Below the pieces are notes generated by a model. It did not search any database and was not told where the DNA came from. It was given only the letters and a program-made list of their open reading frames with translations. Source: Cryptomeria japonica (Eukaryota; Streptophyta; Pinopsida; Cupressales; Cupressaceae). Taken from it: 64,000 bases of DNA. The stretch's first letter is position 1; the number at the start of each line of letters is the position of its first letter. The position numbers and the translations under genes are program-made. Positions 12,046-23,785 of the stretch are shown one piece after another. The stretch is from the NCBI RefSeq assembly GCF_030272615.1, contig NC_081412.1, positions 669,874,852 through 669,938,851 on the forward strand, in the 5' to 3' direction.

Positions 12046-12058
12046 TTTTCCCCTCTTT
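12046..12058 (-). promoter_or_regulatory. Polypurine tract of LTR element 1
   Basis: AAAGAGGGGAAAA on the minus strand directly precedes the TGTAGACACC start of the 3' LTR. This is where plus-strand DNA synthesis would be primed. Element 2 has the one-base-longer AAAGAGGGGCAAAA at 35110-35123. Confidence 0.75.
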
Positions 12059-12089
12059 GAGACAATGTCGGAATTACATTGTTTCAAAG
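12055..12089. other. Hairpin overlapping the polypurine tract
   Basis: Arms CTTTGAGACAATGT (12055-12068) and ACATTGTTTCAAAG (12076-12089) form a 14-bp stem with one G:T pair and a 7-nt loop. The stem overlaps the start of the polypurine tract. The equivalent position in LTR element 2 (35120-35156) keeps the stem with different inner bases. Confidence 0.7.
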
Positions 12090-13069
12090 AATTAAAAAAT
12101 TCTACCCTAGTATGCCCCAACGACGCTTAGGGTGTAATGCCCCCTCGAGAGATTGTTTGTGCATTAAAGATATGAATGATCGCTTGAAAAAAAGAAGAAT
12201 GTGAGATAAAAGATAGAAGAATGGTTAGTTGATTAGAGATAGAGATAAGTTATGTGAAGATGATATTGAGATAGAATATGAGAGAATACATTGATGAAAG
12301 AATAATGTTAGAAAAGAATATAATTTAGAAAGAGATGAGGAGAAAAGAATCAACAAAATAGAAATAAGCAAATGAGATGAAATGAGAATGATTGATTCAT
12401 GAACCCGTGTCATTATTTATTGTGCCATATATATTCATCACTGAGTCTTATTATTGAACAATGGAGCTTAGCACATCAGCGTATAAGGAACTAAGATGTA
12501 AAGATATCTCATTGAAGAAACAAACACGTAGCAGACAAGGAGTGAAACCCACTAGAACAATTTCTAAAAAATACACTAGGGGTCGAGGTATGTGTGGCAT
12601 TCAATAGCTAAGTGCTCCTATCACAAACACCCGCTAGAGTAATTTTCATAGAACTTCATCGGTTCACACCACAAACAACAAACAAAGAAAAAGATAATGC
12701 CCATCATGGCTCCTCTAGTCACTTGTAGACATCCTTGAGTAGCATAGGAACATAATCTGTCGCCAAATGATAAAAGATAAAGATTGACCCAAACAAAATT
12801 CAGCAGCTATACTGACCTTGTGCCTTCGTTCTTAGATGCTTGATGTGATGGTTGATAATGTCTGATCTCAGAAAGGTGCGGACCCCATTTAAGACTGATT
12901 TGTCTAATTTTGAGTGTATCCTCTTTTGTTTATGACAAGATAATGATCACTTGATATGGATATGATATGATTGATAAGACAGTTTGATCAGTTGATTGTA
13001 GATGTTTGATTGGATAGTTGTATCCTTTGTTAACTTCGTGCGAAGCGTTTGCTGGATATCTTCTATGGT

Positions 13070-13420
13070 ATTTGTTTCTTGTGAGACATTTTATTGCAAG
13101 TTCTTTTTGAAGATCTTTTTCGATGTTTTTGGTATTTTTTCAAGATATTTTTTGAATGTTTTTGGCATTTTCATGAACTTTTGCACATGTTTTTGGATTG
13201 ATTTTAGAACTCGTTTATGATTTTTAGGATTTTTTTCAGGACTTTTCTAAATGTTTTTGTTTAATTTTGATTTTTTTTTTACGTTTTTGGTATTTTAAGG
13301 ATTTTCCAATATTTGTGGATTTTATGTTTTGCAATGTTTGTGGATTTTTATGTTTTTCATTGTTTTTGAATTTTTTCAGGACTTTATATGATTTTGAATT
13401 TTTTGAGTTATACCCCTAGT
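13070..13420. repeat. T-rich degenerate low-complexity tract
   Basis: Loose repetition of TGTTTTTGG and TTTTTCAGGA motifs within LTR element 1. No convincing coding sense on either strand. Confidence 0.5.
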
Positions 13421-14586
13421 GTGCAGATCTGTATGACATGATGATCTGCAGGATGCATGTGGCGACAATGAATTTTTGACATGACCTATGTTAATGCAAT
13501 ATGCATGATGAAGATGCATTTCCCATTCAAACAAGGTTGACTGTGTTTCTTAGCATTTGTAATACACCAATTGAATTGGAGGTGCAAAAAATTTCATAGA
13601 TAAGCGGTCAATCGATCCTTAAGATCCTTTGGAAAATTCAACTTAACACACTTAGTGACTAGGATTTACAGATGGAGATGCGAAAAAATTCCCCATTGAT
13701 TCTTGAAACTTTGATCTTCTTTTGTCCATGTGTGTGTAGATGAGTTAATTCCCTCTCTTGTATTCACTAAAGATCCTTAGCATCTTATATGACTAGCTAC
13801 ATGGATTATCCTAACTTCAAAAGCATCCCAAATGGAGCCTCACTGCTAGCAAGCTTTTAGAGCTACGACGAGGTTATAGACTGAAATTTCTCAAATATTG
13901 CTCCATTGCCAGTAGGCATTCATAGCCCTGATGGTGTTACTCGTATGTTCCCATAGTCAAGATTTTTGTCGCACTTTCATGTGTGATATTTCAGTTATAT
14001 ATCATTGCCCTTTTTCCTTAAGATGAATATTCGGCATAGCTCTTATCCTTTTATTATTTTCTTGCCTTGACTTGTAAGTAATGAAACCTACTTGGGTGTG
14101 ACAATTACAATGGCGCTGAAGTAGAATTTTAGATTTTTCACTAGTCATATGATCAACTAGGTGTCTCGAATGAATTAGAGATTTATTGTGTTTGAGATAT
14201 AGCAATTGATAGATTTTTGGTTAACAAGTCTCAAAATAGTGAAATCACTACCCAACCATAAGTAAAGTGTCTTCATAGGGTAATGTTGAAAATAAATGAC
14301 CTTAGGACCTCAAAGATCTCATGCCCGAATATCTAAGAAAGGAAATGACCCTTGCTTCTCTTAAATGCAAACAGATGACCAACTTGGACAATTGCCTTGG
14401 TTTATTGATGTTGTTATATGAAAATGCAAAAACTTTGCGAATGTGATTTCTGAATATGATGTGCTTGGAAAGAAACTATATGCAATGCAGTGCTTTGAAT
14501 AAAATGGTATGCAATGTGGAAAGTAAAAGCTAAACTAACCCAGCCCTTAGGTATAATATCGTTTAAGGTGCATGTTGTTCATAGGA

Positions 14587-16435
14587 TTAGAGAGTTTTGT
14601 GTAGGTAGTTCATTGGTCTTTGTTTGAAGAGTCGGATAAAGATGTCTTTTCCAATAGGATATAAGGACTCAACTAAGTGTACATGTTTGGCATCTCCAAT
14701 GTTAATTTTGTTAGTTTTTGGATTTTGTGGATCATCATAGGGAAATCTATCTCTAGAACCCCTAAATTCAGCTATAGCCTTATCATTTTCAAAGAAATCC
14801 AACTATGGTAGGTTCTCTTGCCCCTAGTCTATCAAGTGTACGTGAATGAGGAAAATTGATTTTGGTTTTGAAATTATGACATGAGCGAGTGTTATGCCTA
14901 TTTTTATTGATGCAATTGAAGAGTATAATGAAGCCAGCCAGGTGTTGATCTCATTATTTGGTGCCATGTTTGTTTCTGTCGCCACTTTGGCATGTGATGA
15001 TAACTCACATACAATTGTTGACAAGTTTCTCTGTGTAGTATGATATGGATTGGTGATTTCATTGATAAGGGGTCCATGAACAACTTGTGTAGAGGGATTG
15101 GGATCACTAGGAGAAATGGTAAGTTTGTTTGAGAGGGAATATTGTGAAGAACATGGAGGATTATGACATGGAGATAAAGGGACGGAGGAACCTTGATCAG
15201 GATTTGGAGAAATAATGGGATCTTGTTTAGGACATGAAGGTAAAGGTATGATTTGATCTTGGTTTGTAAAGGAATTATTAGGAAGGATAGAAGGGATGTT
15301 CTGATCTTGCTTAGGAGGTGGATGTTGGATGGGACTTGAAAGGACACTTTGTTCTTGAGATGGAAGGGTGTCATTATGAATAGAATAGAAAAGAGTGAGG
15401 GGATCATCATAAGATTCTTTATCGGTGGGATCTTGATCAAAAATTGGGTAGGATGGAAGTGGTTGTTCTTGATCTTTATTTGTTTCAGGACTCATTCCTT
15501 CTGACTTTGGATTATCATCTTGAAATGGGGAATAAGTTTGGAAATGCATGGGAGATTATTGGAATGTTTAAACATTTTCACCCGATGAAGAAGGATTTTG
15601 AATGAGATCCTCTAAATCATGACTTGAATTAGATTGGATTTGTATGATAGATAGCCATTGGGAGGTTGTGTTATTAGATAGAGATGTTATGGATTGGTCT
15701 TGTGTGACTTCAGGGGATGATGAAATGGTGGATAGATATGGTTTATTTGGGATTTGGTTGAAAGGGATTTGATTTTAGTTAAAAGGAGTATGATTTTGGG
15801 TGAAAGATATTTGATTTTGGTTGACTGAATTTTTATTTGGACTTTGGTTGAAAGGGGTTTGATTTTGGTTGAAAGAGGTTTGAATATTGGGTTGGTGTTA
15901 ATTTTGATTTGGACTTTGGTTGAAAGGGGTTTGATTTTGGTTGAAAGAGGTTTGAATATTGGGTTGGTGTTAATTTTGATTTGGACTTTGGTTGAATGGG
16001 GTTTGAATATTGGGTTGGTGTGAATTTTGATTTGGACTTTGGTTGAATGGGGTTTGATTTTGGTTGAAAGGGGTTTGATTGTTGGGTTGATATGATTGGT
16101 ATGATTGATATAGTGGGTTGAAAGAAAAACAAGGTTTACATGACTAATGTTGGTTGAACTAAGGTAGGAACGATTTTGTTGAAAAATGAAGGTTGGCATA
16201 TCTGGATGGTCTCACAAGAAGAAGAAGGTTGGTCTGATACTAATTCCCTTGAGGTCATCACTTCTCTGATAATGTTTTCTAACCAACCCCTATGCTTGTT
16301 AGGACTTTTCATGTCTATCACTTGTTGTTACAAAGTATTGATTTGTTGAGCTAAGGTTTCTATGGATGGTGATGAAATAGGAATGGAAGGGATGAATCCT
16401 CCACCTTCTCTACGAAATGTATAATGCCAATCCAT
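14587..16435 (-). pseudogene. Unknown Gln/Pro-rich protein of LTR element 1
   Basis: A decayed reading frame of about 600 codons, starting at an ATG (16433-16435) with MDWHYTFRREGGGFIP. A short Gln-rich heptad-like segment follows (ETLAQQINTL), then SPNKHRGWLENIIREVMTSR, a block of 24-codon Gln/Pro/Lys repeats (15839-16080) and a Pro/Gln/Ser-rich linker (15549-14824). The C-terminal piece (14802-14587) looks globular, for example DFFENDKAIAEFRG and HVHLVESLYPIGKDIFIRL. At least one frameshift and several stops interrupt it; 14824-15549 and 14587-14802 share one frame. It lies about 2.7 kb inside the 5' LTR, with no gag or pol motif beside it. I do not recognise the family; it could be a diverged gag or an element-specific protein. 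Confidence 0.5.
15839..16080 (-). repeat. In-frame 72-bp tandem repeats in the Gln/Pro-rich ORF
   Basis: Units begin at 15839, 15911, 15982 and 16034 (spacing 72, 71 and 52 bp). Apart from small indels they are multiples of three. Each encodes a motif like NLFQPKSNPFQPKSKSKLTP on the minus strand. Confidence 0.85.
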
Positions 16436-17040
16436 GATGTTTTATTGATTAGTTTTGACCTAGGATCACAACATGTAAGATGTTTTCTCCATTTCTCTGA
16501 ATGTGACAATGTTTGATTGAACTTGACCAACTTTTTTGAGTTGAGGTTGAGTTTGATCGATTCTCTGATTGTGTTTTGGATGTTTGGGGTATGACTTTCT
16601 AGGATGATTATGAAAATGACGATGGTCTAAGACAAACATATATGAGGTCTAGATAAGGACTTATATGAGGACGTAAATAGAGATTATGCAAGGACTTAGG
16701 ATGATTGTAAGGACTATGAAAGGACACAGGAAGATAGTAAGGATGTAAATGAGGACTATGCAAGGACTTCCTATGGTCACAAGTGTATAAACCTTTGAGT
16801 TTTGATGTTTCAAAAATGGACTTTGTTTTCAGTAATTCTGTGTGTAGGACAAGTTTTATGGTTTTCCAAGTCTGAGAAAAATTGTTTGGAGGTAAATATA
16901 GCTGATTGAACTAGTTTTTTAAATAATCTCAGAGAATTCAGAGATGCGCATGATAGGGCCTGAAATAGCCCAAAAGATTGACTCAATACTGGTCTGATAC
17001 AATGATACATATAAAGACACATAAGACAAGCTTAGGCTGG

Positions 17041-17740
17041 AAATTGGACACCATTCAAATGAGGCCCTTACGAAATATCAAAACAAAATGAACAGATAGA
17101 GAGTTTGGTAGCACTAGCTCCACTCCATGACACACACTTCTCGGGCATGCCAGTCTCTCTTACCCTGAAGATCCGAAGATCTTATAACTGAGGTATTTAT
17201 GTATCATAAGTCAAGGTACATGAAGGGTATCTATGGGCTATGATCCGCACTCCCAGAATCATTGAATGTAGGGTTTTGGGCTACTAAGTTGGTTCTTATT
17301 GTAAAATTTTGAGGGGTCCTGATCCAACAATGAATTCTTAGAGCAAGCCACTTTAGACTTTATTTGAGCTTATCGGTGCAAGGAAGGTCCCCACATACAT
17401 CAAATTCACTCAACACTCTAGTCGCCTAAGCAGTATGTTTATATAGCGGCTCGAAAAACCTGCTCGAGAGTACGTACGTTGGGAGAGGTGATATCCCCAA
17501 TGCATCCCAATTTGAAGTACCTTTGTGGGGTGATGAAATCCTCAGTCAAAAATACCCCTCTCTATGAGAAATAAAATAAAATTGAGTGTCGTTGTCACCT
17601 CCTTCCTTTCTCCCAAGACCCTGAAGGCAGGTGGAAAGTTAGTTAATGCAATAGTAGGTCCACCCCAAACACGATAAAAGTTTTTTCTCTTAAGAAAATC
17701 AAATGTGATTTAATCTATAAGCAACTTGATTCAAGTTCAT
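17041..17740. other. Non-coding interior of LTR element 1
   Basis: No open frame stands out. On the minus strand a TATA-like CTATATAAACA occurs near 17440 and a splice-donor-like AGGGTAAGAG near 17170. Together they could form an internal transcription start and leader for the ORF at 16435, but this is weak. Confidence 0.25.
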
Positions 17741-17744
17741 TCTA

Positions 17745-18070
17745 AAGCCCAAATTGAGGTGTTGAATCTGCATGTGCATGTCAATTTTAAACACCAAACT
17801 AAAATGTGAAGGCATGCATGTCAATTTTAACCATTATTGATTTTAAGCCCAAACTGAAGTGTTATACATGCATGTCAATTTTAACCAATGTTAATTTTAA
17901 GCCCAAATTGAAGTGTTAGTGCATGAGTGCAATTAATCTAATACTAATCCGATCCTTTTTGTAAATTTGCCATGCATGTCAATTTTAGCCAACGTTGATT
18001 TTAAGCCCAAACTGAAGTGTGAGAGTATGAGTGCAATTAATCTAATACTAATCTGATCCTTTCTGTAAAT
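17745..18070. repeat. Degenerate tandem repeats
   Basis: The motifs CATGCATGTCAATTTTA and TTTTAAGCCCAAACTGAAG recur four times with variable spacing. A longer block beginning GAGTGCAATTAATCTAATAC occurs twice (about 17925 and 18030). Confidence 0.75.
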
Positions 18071-18145
18071 TCACCACAAGATGCAAATAGATGATTAGTA
18101 GTCAAATTAAATCAATAGAAAATAGAGAACCCAAAATTGACAGAA

Positions 18146-18270
18146 ACGAATGTGTGACCCTGAATAGGCGATTGCGTAATTCTATTAGATTGATTGCGTG
18201 ATCTTGACAGAGTGATTGCATGATCCTAACAAGTCAATTACATGGTGATAACAAGGCAATTGTGTGACAC
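18146..18270. repeat. 22-bp tandem repeat cluster A
   Basis: About five degenerate 22-23-bp units with the core GATTGCGTGA, separated by CCTGAA- or CTTGACA-like tails. The same unit recurs in cluster B at 18727-18832. Confidence 0.75.
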
Positions 18271-18321
18271 ACATGCAGATAACACAAAAAAATAAAATTA
18301 AAACTAAATTTGATCAGAAAC

Positions 18322-18561
18322 CTGCAAAATAGATTGTGATGCCCTAGCTAGATCTCTCATCATCCATTCAATGTTAACCAAATCATATTTCACCCGATAT
18401 GAGAGAACTAAGTTGTTGTATTTGTCGATGGTTGGTTGGTCTTCCCAATCTTGTATCTTCTTTTCTACTTTGAGAATTCTCTAATAGCTTCTGGCCTGCC
18501 TTCTTTGTTCCTTTGTCCTTTTGGCACTTGAAATCCTGAATTGTACCTTACATGCCATAAA
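18322..18561 (-). pseudogene. Exon-like 80-codon cassette in LTR element 1
   Basis: On the minus strand a pyrimidine-rich run ending ATAACAG precedes 240 bp (80 codons) of coherent, helix-like charged protein sequence with a single stop. The segment ends TTTTGCAG, followed by GTTTCTG. Representative stretches are QFRISSAKRTKEQRRQARSY, KVEKKIQDWEDQPTIDKYNN and WMMRDLARASQSILQ. The acceptor- and donor-like edges and a length divisible by three make it look like one internal exon, perhaps captured from a host gene. It could also be a spliced exon of the element's own gag. No family is recognised. Confidence 0.4.
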
Positions 18562-18726
18562 CTGTTATAAAAAAACATGCAATAGAAATAATTTGTTTCC
18601 AGATTTACTTAATTTCATGGAGAATTGCACATATCAAAGAACATAAAGGAAATAAGAATAAAAATATCAGAACAACAATTTTCCTAACAAATGCATAATA
18701 ATCTCAGAGCGAATGTACGATGCTAA

Positions 18727-18832
18727 GAGGTCGATTGCGTGAACCTGAAAGGTCGATTGCGTGACCCTGAAAGGTCGATTACATAGTTATGTCTATGTGA
18801 TTGTGTAATGATGCAACTGCGAATGTGTGACA
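18727..18832. repeat. 22-bp tandem repeat cluster B
   Basis: Consecutive units AGGTCGATTGCGTGACCCTGA and close variants, then more degenerate copies to about 18832. Same unit as cluster A; the two clusters bracket the exon-like cassette. Confidence 0.8.
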
Positions 18833-19152
18833 AAGAGATCCTTTTTCAAAATCTGTGCAAACCTGCAAAAAAGGACAAAATCCATACGATCTGCAAAAAT
18901 AATAGAAAACAAAGAAGGTTAATTAGTTGTTTTTCACATCGGGTTCACCAAAATGAAAGCATGTAAAATTCATTTTTAAAATATCAATTAGAAGTAAAGG
19001 GAAATCATGAATCCCTATCTAATCAAAGAATTCAAACAAATAGGCAATGAAATAACACCGAAGCAAGAAATAGGAATTATAAATTAAATCAATCAAAACT
19101 TCCTATTCCATGATTGTGTATAACTTCCATTGCTCTTCTATTCTCTATGGTA

Positions 19153-20198
19153 TGGTGGCTCTCAAATATTGCGTTGGCAACCTACAATTGACACAAAGAT
19201 TCAAAGTTCGCGATTTAGAGGAATTGTGAAGGATTGAATGCTCAATTTATAGATTTTTGGAGAAGATTGATTGAAAGGTGGAACATATTGATCAAGAGGT
19301 GGAACTTGGGTGAGCTCACATGTTGATTGATAGTTGAACTACTGATTTAGAGGTGGAACAGAGTAGATTGAATAGATTAATTGAGTCAACCGATTGAGAA
19401 AAAGCTAACTGAAGGAAGAAAAAGGATGATTGGAGGAAAATAAATTAAGAAGATGTCAAAGAAAGCTTTATTTAGAAAAATCTAACTAAAAGATGGAAAT
19501 AGAGATTGAAGAGATAATTAATTTAATTAACTAATTGATTGAATTAATTAATTTAGCATGTGCTTGCACTTTAACTTAGATTTTCAATTTAATCTTTGCA
19601 TGAGATTTTAATTCAAATAATTGAATTTATTCAATTCAATTTAGTATTTGATTATATTTAGAACTTGACTTTGATTTTCAATTTGATTTTTGAAATCATG
19701 CACATGTATTTGAATTGGAAGAATTAATTAAATGAAATTAGAATTTGAAGAACTAAAAGAATTAATTAGTTAATTAAATTATTTAAAGAAACTATTTAAT
19801 TATTTTAGAAATGGACTTTAATTAAATAATAAAGATTATTTGAATTGAAGGATTAAATCACAATTAATTAAATAACATTTAATTAATATTTAGAAAAGGG
19901 TTAATGATTAGATGATTAGAGATAAAAATTAAAAATTAATTTATTTAAATAATAAAGATTATTTAAATTGGGGAATAAATCAGAATTAATTAAATAATAA
20001 ATATTTAATTAACATTAGAAAATGGTTAAGATGATTAAATGATGATAGAATAGGAAATAGAAATAATTAGTAAGATGATGAGGAAATATGAAATTAGAAG
20101 AAGAAGATTAATTAACTTAATTAAATAATTAAGGAATTATTTAAACAATTAGAGGAAGAATTAGTACATGATCAATGAGACATTTTTAGGTGTCTACA
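19153..20198 (-). repeat. 5' LTR of LTR element 1
   Basis: Direct repeat partner of 10997-12045. It starts TGTAGACACC and ends GAGAGCCACCA on the minus strand, and carries the conserved TATA box at 19243-19251. Confidence 0.85.
19243..19251 (-). promoter_or_regulatory. TATA box in LTR (5' copy)
   Basis: TATAAATTG on the minus strand, about 90 bp before the LTR 3' end, which would put the transcript start close to the LTR-internal junction and make R-U5 short. Confidence 0.55.
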
Positions 20199-20446
20199 CT
20201 ACATATTGTTATAAGTGAAAGAAAATGCAACAATAGGGAAATAGTAGAGTGTATGCACTTTGATTTATAGAAATGCACATAGCTAGACGTGATCAAACAT
20301 ATATAATATATTCTACTTTAGCTTTGTTGTTGATATTTAATGTTTCTTAGTTTAATCTCTAGCACATTTTATATTTTATTTTAAAAAAAATATTAAATTG
20401 TTATGTTATCAAATATATGTATTATAAGTCAATTAAAGAAATTTAT

Positions 20447-20460
20447 ATATTGTAAATTAA
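20447..20460. repeat. Target-site duplication, 3' side of second LINE
   Basis: ATATTGTAAATTAA, repeated exactly at 26529-26542, adjoins the poly(A) tail of the minus-strand LINE. Confidence 0.9.
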
Positions 20461-20711
20461 TTTTTTATTTTTTTTGAATAAAGGGGTAAAAAATTTATTA
20501 ATAATTAGAAACAAGCATTACATAAGAAGCCTAGAGATGTCGGGAACCAAGAAAGAACTACAAGCAAATAAAGTCATCATCCAACTTCATAATTATCCAT
20601 ATCCTCAGCAAGGATCCTATGAAAATCTTGACAGTAATCCTAGGAAAGATACCCCCAACCCTCAACTTTCCATTAATCACCATGTTATGAAGCCCACTTA
20701 GCCAAACAATC

Positions 20712-21164
20712 AACCACTCTATTCCATTCATGAGGAATGTGGATGAAAGACACCTTATCCATCATGGCACTAATCTGCAAAATCTAGTGAATAATCCCTT
20801 CTAGCTACCAATTATTCCCAACCACCTTCTACTCAATTAACAGATTAACAATAATGTATGAGTCCGATTTGCATATAGCCTTACGCCACCCCAATGCATA
20901 AGCTCGCTCTAGGGCATATAGAATTCCTAATCCCTGCATATAATTATTAGCCTATTGTTCTTTGTGCACTAGGAAGAAGAAAACAACATCCCCCAAACGG
21001 TCCCTACCAACACCTCCAATCCCAGGAGAACCCAGATTACCTCGACAGGAGCCATTTGTGTTGCTCTTTAAGAAATCATCTTGGGGTGGCAACCATCTTC
21101 CCACCCTTTGAACCTTCTTCATAGCATGTTTGCCTCTCCTGACACAAGAAGAAACATGAGACAA
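20712..21164 (-). pseudogene. LINE 2 RNase H domain
   Basis: Minus-strand reading gives DDFLKSNTNGSCRGNLGSPG (first catalytic position Asp replaced by Asn in TNGS). It continues with a GLGILYALERAYALG stretch, KAICKSDSY (catalytic Asp) and HIPHEWNRVVDCLAKWAS near the C-terminus. Several stops interrupt it. It lies at the end of ORF2, as in other plant L1 elements. Confidence 0.8.
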
Positions 21165-21360
21165 CTGAACTACAAACCCATCCTACTCATAATTTCAGCC
21201 TCTCCTCTATCCAGAGGAAAATTCACCTCACATTTAACTTCTACCGTCTCCTAGATCATTCCTATTATTCTATACCACACTTGCTGAACTATCAACCTAA
21301 CTTCCTAAAAAATCCTCTGATTCCTCTCTAACTAGATTTGCCAAAGTATGAAAATGGGAC

Positions 21361-21940
21361 CTATGTGCCACACAATCTGGAGAAAAGAGGACAAAGAAGG
21401 AGGCTTACCCATACTGCTCCAAAAATCCACCAAAGAATCCGCATGAATACAAGGATGTTTCCACACCCCCCACTAGTAATGCCAGATATGCATTGAGAAG
21501 GGACATTTGAAGAACAAGTGTGAAGAAACCTCCTCCCAATTACCACACAAAACACAAATGGAGGGACCATGAAACCCACGCTTGCGAATATTGTCCCAGG
21601 TCAAACATCTATTCAAAGCCAAAGTCCAAGAAAAGTAATTGCACTTCAGCTAAGAGAATTTATTCTAGACATATTTCCACTAGTGTACTTCCTTCCCCTC
21701 CAATCTACGAGTAAACAGCTCTTGGTATCCACTAGCAACAGTAAAAATACCATTAGGATTTGGGGACCATGCAATTTTATCCCTATCCTTGAGGTGGCTA
21801 CAATGTCTACTAGCCAAGCTGCCATGAAGCTCAGCGCAGTCTTCCTCCATACCAACAAATAGCCATTCATTAGGCACCTTCCACCGTACCATCTCTAATT
21901 TCCCACACCTATAGATAGATTTAAAGTCACTCACTCTAGA
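21361..21940 (-). pseudogene. LINE 2 zf-RVT segment
   Basis: Overlapping frames on the minus strand read IAWSPNPNGIFTVASGYQEL, then a Trp/Cys-rich stretch (CFVVIGRRFLHTCSSNVPSQ) typical of the zinc-binding region between reverse transcriptase and RNase H. It is frameshifted. Confidence 0.7.
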
Positions 21941-22360
21941 CCAACCTGCCTCAAGGAACCTCTAGAAGAGATTCATTAAATTAGGAAAATGATTAATAAT
22001 GGAAGGGTAGCCATCCCAGGAATCCAACTAAAAAGGCACCTCTTCCCCCCTCTTATAGATCCAAAATAGACCTTCCTTTATCAATGCAACCCCCTTCTTA
22101 AGTGTGCTCCAAATCATGGAACCATTCCCCACAAGTGGATATCTTAGGATTTTCTCCTTCAGAATCCTTTGCATATAATTGTAACAGAAAATTCTAGCCC
22201 AGCTTCATAACCGTTCCACACACCACCTCCAATACAACTTTGCCACCAAAGCCACTCCAAATAATGTAGATTGCCTTAAGCCAATCCCGCCCAACTATTT
22301 TGGGTAACATACCAAGTCCCACTTGAGAAGACACGATTTAGAGGAGGACGAGTTGCCTGG

Positions 22361-23640
22361 TCATAAAAATTGTCTTGCCAAGGAATCCAATTCCTTCACA
22401 AACCACATTGGTGCCACATGAAGTATACACTTGTAAATTGAGAGAGCTTGAACCGCCAACTTGATCAATTGAACCCACCCAACGAAGGATAACCGTTTGT
22501 GCATCCAATGTTTAACCTTCATGCAAAATTTATCCAAAATACATTGCCATGATTCTCTGAGACGATTGCAGACAGAGATAGGAATACCCAAGTAAGTCAA
22601 AGGAAGAGATCCAACTTAGAATCTCAAGATGTGAGCAATCCTCAACGGAATAGGCCCTGGTGTATTGAAGAAGAAGATAGAAGATTTATCTCCATTGATC
22701 AATTGGCTAGAAGCAACAAGATAGACATCCAAGACTTTATGAAAATTTATAGATTCTCTAATCCTAGTCAATCCCATCAGGGCCATATCATCCACAAAAT
22801 GCAAGTGAGACTGCGGAGATATATCATTACCCCATCTCCAACAATTAATAATTCCCATCCCCACATTGTATAGGGAAAGAGGGTCCCCCTGTCGAAGACC
22901 CCTAGAAGCACCAAACAACTCAGTATGATCTCCATTGATTAGCACAAAGAATGAGGTAGACAAAACACAACTCATCACCCATTGGATCCATTCAACAATA
23001 AAACCAAAGGCCCTAAGGATCTTTTGAAGGAAGGACCATCAAACTCTATCATAAGCCTTTGCCATGTCCATCTTGATAAACATAGATTTTTCTTTAGAAG
23101 TAGCCATAGAGTGAATGGTTTTAGTAGCAATGACCACTCCATCCAAGATATGATGACCCTCTACAAAACCACTTTGTTCTTCAAAAATGAGACCCCGAAG
23201 ACATTTCTTTAGACTTTCCACTATTAGCTTAGAGATTATCTTGTAAATCACATTACAGGGAGATATAGGACATAATTGACTTAATCGATCAACCCCATCA
23301 CACTTGGGGATGAGAGAAATTAAAGTCATGTTCAAAGCCCGAAGCATCTATTTATTCCTTTGGGAATCTTGGACCACCTCCAATAAATCCTATTTGATAA
23401 TATCCCAGAATTCTTGATAGAATTCAATCAGAAACCTATCCGGTCCAGAAGCTTTCCTCTTCTTCATAAGGAAAACAATCCTCCCAAGTTCGTCCAACAA
23501 AATAGGACCCATAAGATGCTCATTCATCTCCCAAGTAACTAAAGAAGGAATACAGACAAGAACATGAGCTCCCTCTTCAAAGTCCGCCTAAGAATCCTCA
23601 CTAAATAAGGATTGAAAGTACTACAAAGACTCCCTAGAAA
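22361..23640 (-). pseudogene. LINE 2 reverse transcriptase domain
   Basis: At 23347-23039: MTLISLIPKCDGVDRLSQLC, PISPCNVIYKIISKLIVESL and FIKMDMAKAYDRV, which has the first catalytic Asp. At 22978-22616: GLRQGDPLS and HLHFVDDMALM, the catalytic YxDD-type box. At 22600-22361: MTYLGIPISVCNRL and a thumb segment with FVGWVQLIKLAVQALSIY. A frame change separates the palm pieces and stops occur between blocks. The enzyme would copy LINE RNA at the nicked target; this copy cannot. Confidence 0.9.
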
Positions 23641-23785
23641 TCTCCTGCAAAGATAAACACTAATCACCTCTATCATTAACAAGAATAGGGATGGCATTAC
23701 CATGTCTTCTAGCATTCACCAAATTGAAGAAGAATGTAGTATTCTTATCTCCTTATTGAAGCCAATCAATCCGAGCTCTCTATTT

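Larger units (their letters stand above)
10997..20198 (-). mobile_element. Non-autonomous LTR retrotransposon lacking pol (LTR element 1)
   Basis: Two direct repeats of about 1.05 kb (10997-12045 and 19153-20198) flank about 7.1 kb. Read on the minus strand the LTR starts TGTAGACACC and ends GAGAGCCACCA, and a polypurine tract (12046-12058) lies immediately before the 3' copy, which sets the orientation. I found no protease, integrase, reverse transcriptase or RNase H motif inside. Instead there are a decayed Gln/Pro-rich ORF (14587-16435), an exon-like cassette (18322-18561) and short tandem repeats. The 5-bp flanks (GATCA and CTACA on the plus strand) do not match, and no standard tRNA primer site is visible after the 5' LTR. 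LARD-like describes it best; superfamily is uncertain. Confidence 0.75.

Noticed and set aside
18146..18832. Short direct repeats resembling a CRISPR array
   Set aside because: Units are contiguous, degenerate and without unique spacers, in a plant retrotransposon; no cas-like gene is present.
10997..20198. Plus-strand orientation of LTR element 1
   Set aside because: The polypurine tract AAAGAGGGGAAAA next to a TG start, and the TATA box, are all on the minus strand.
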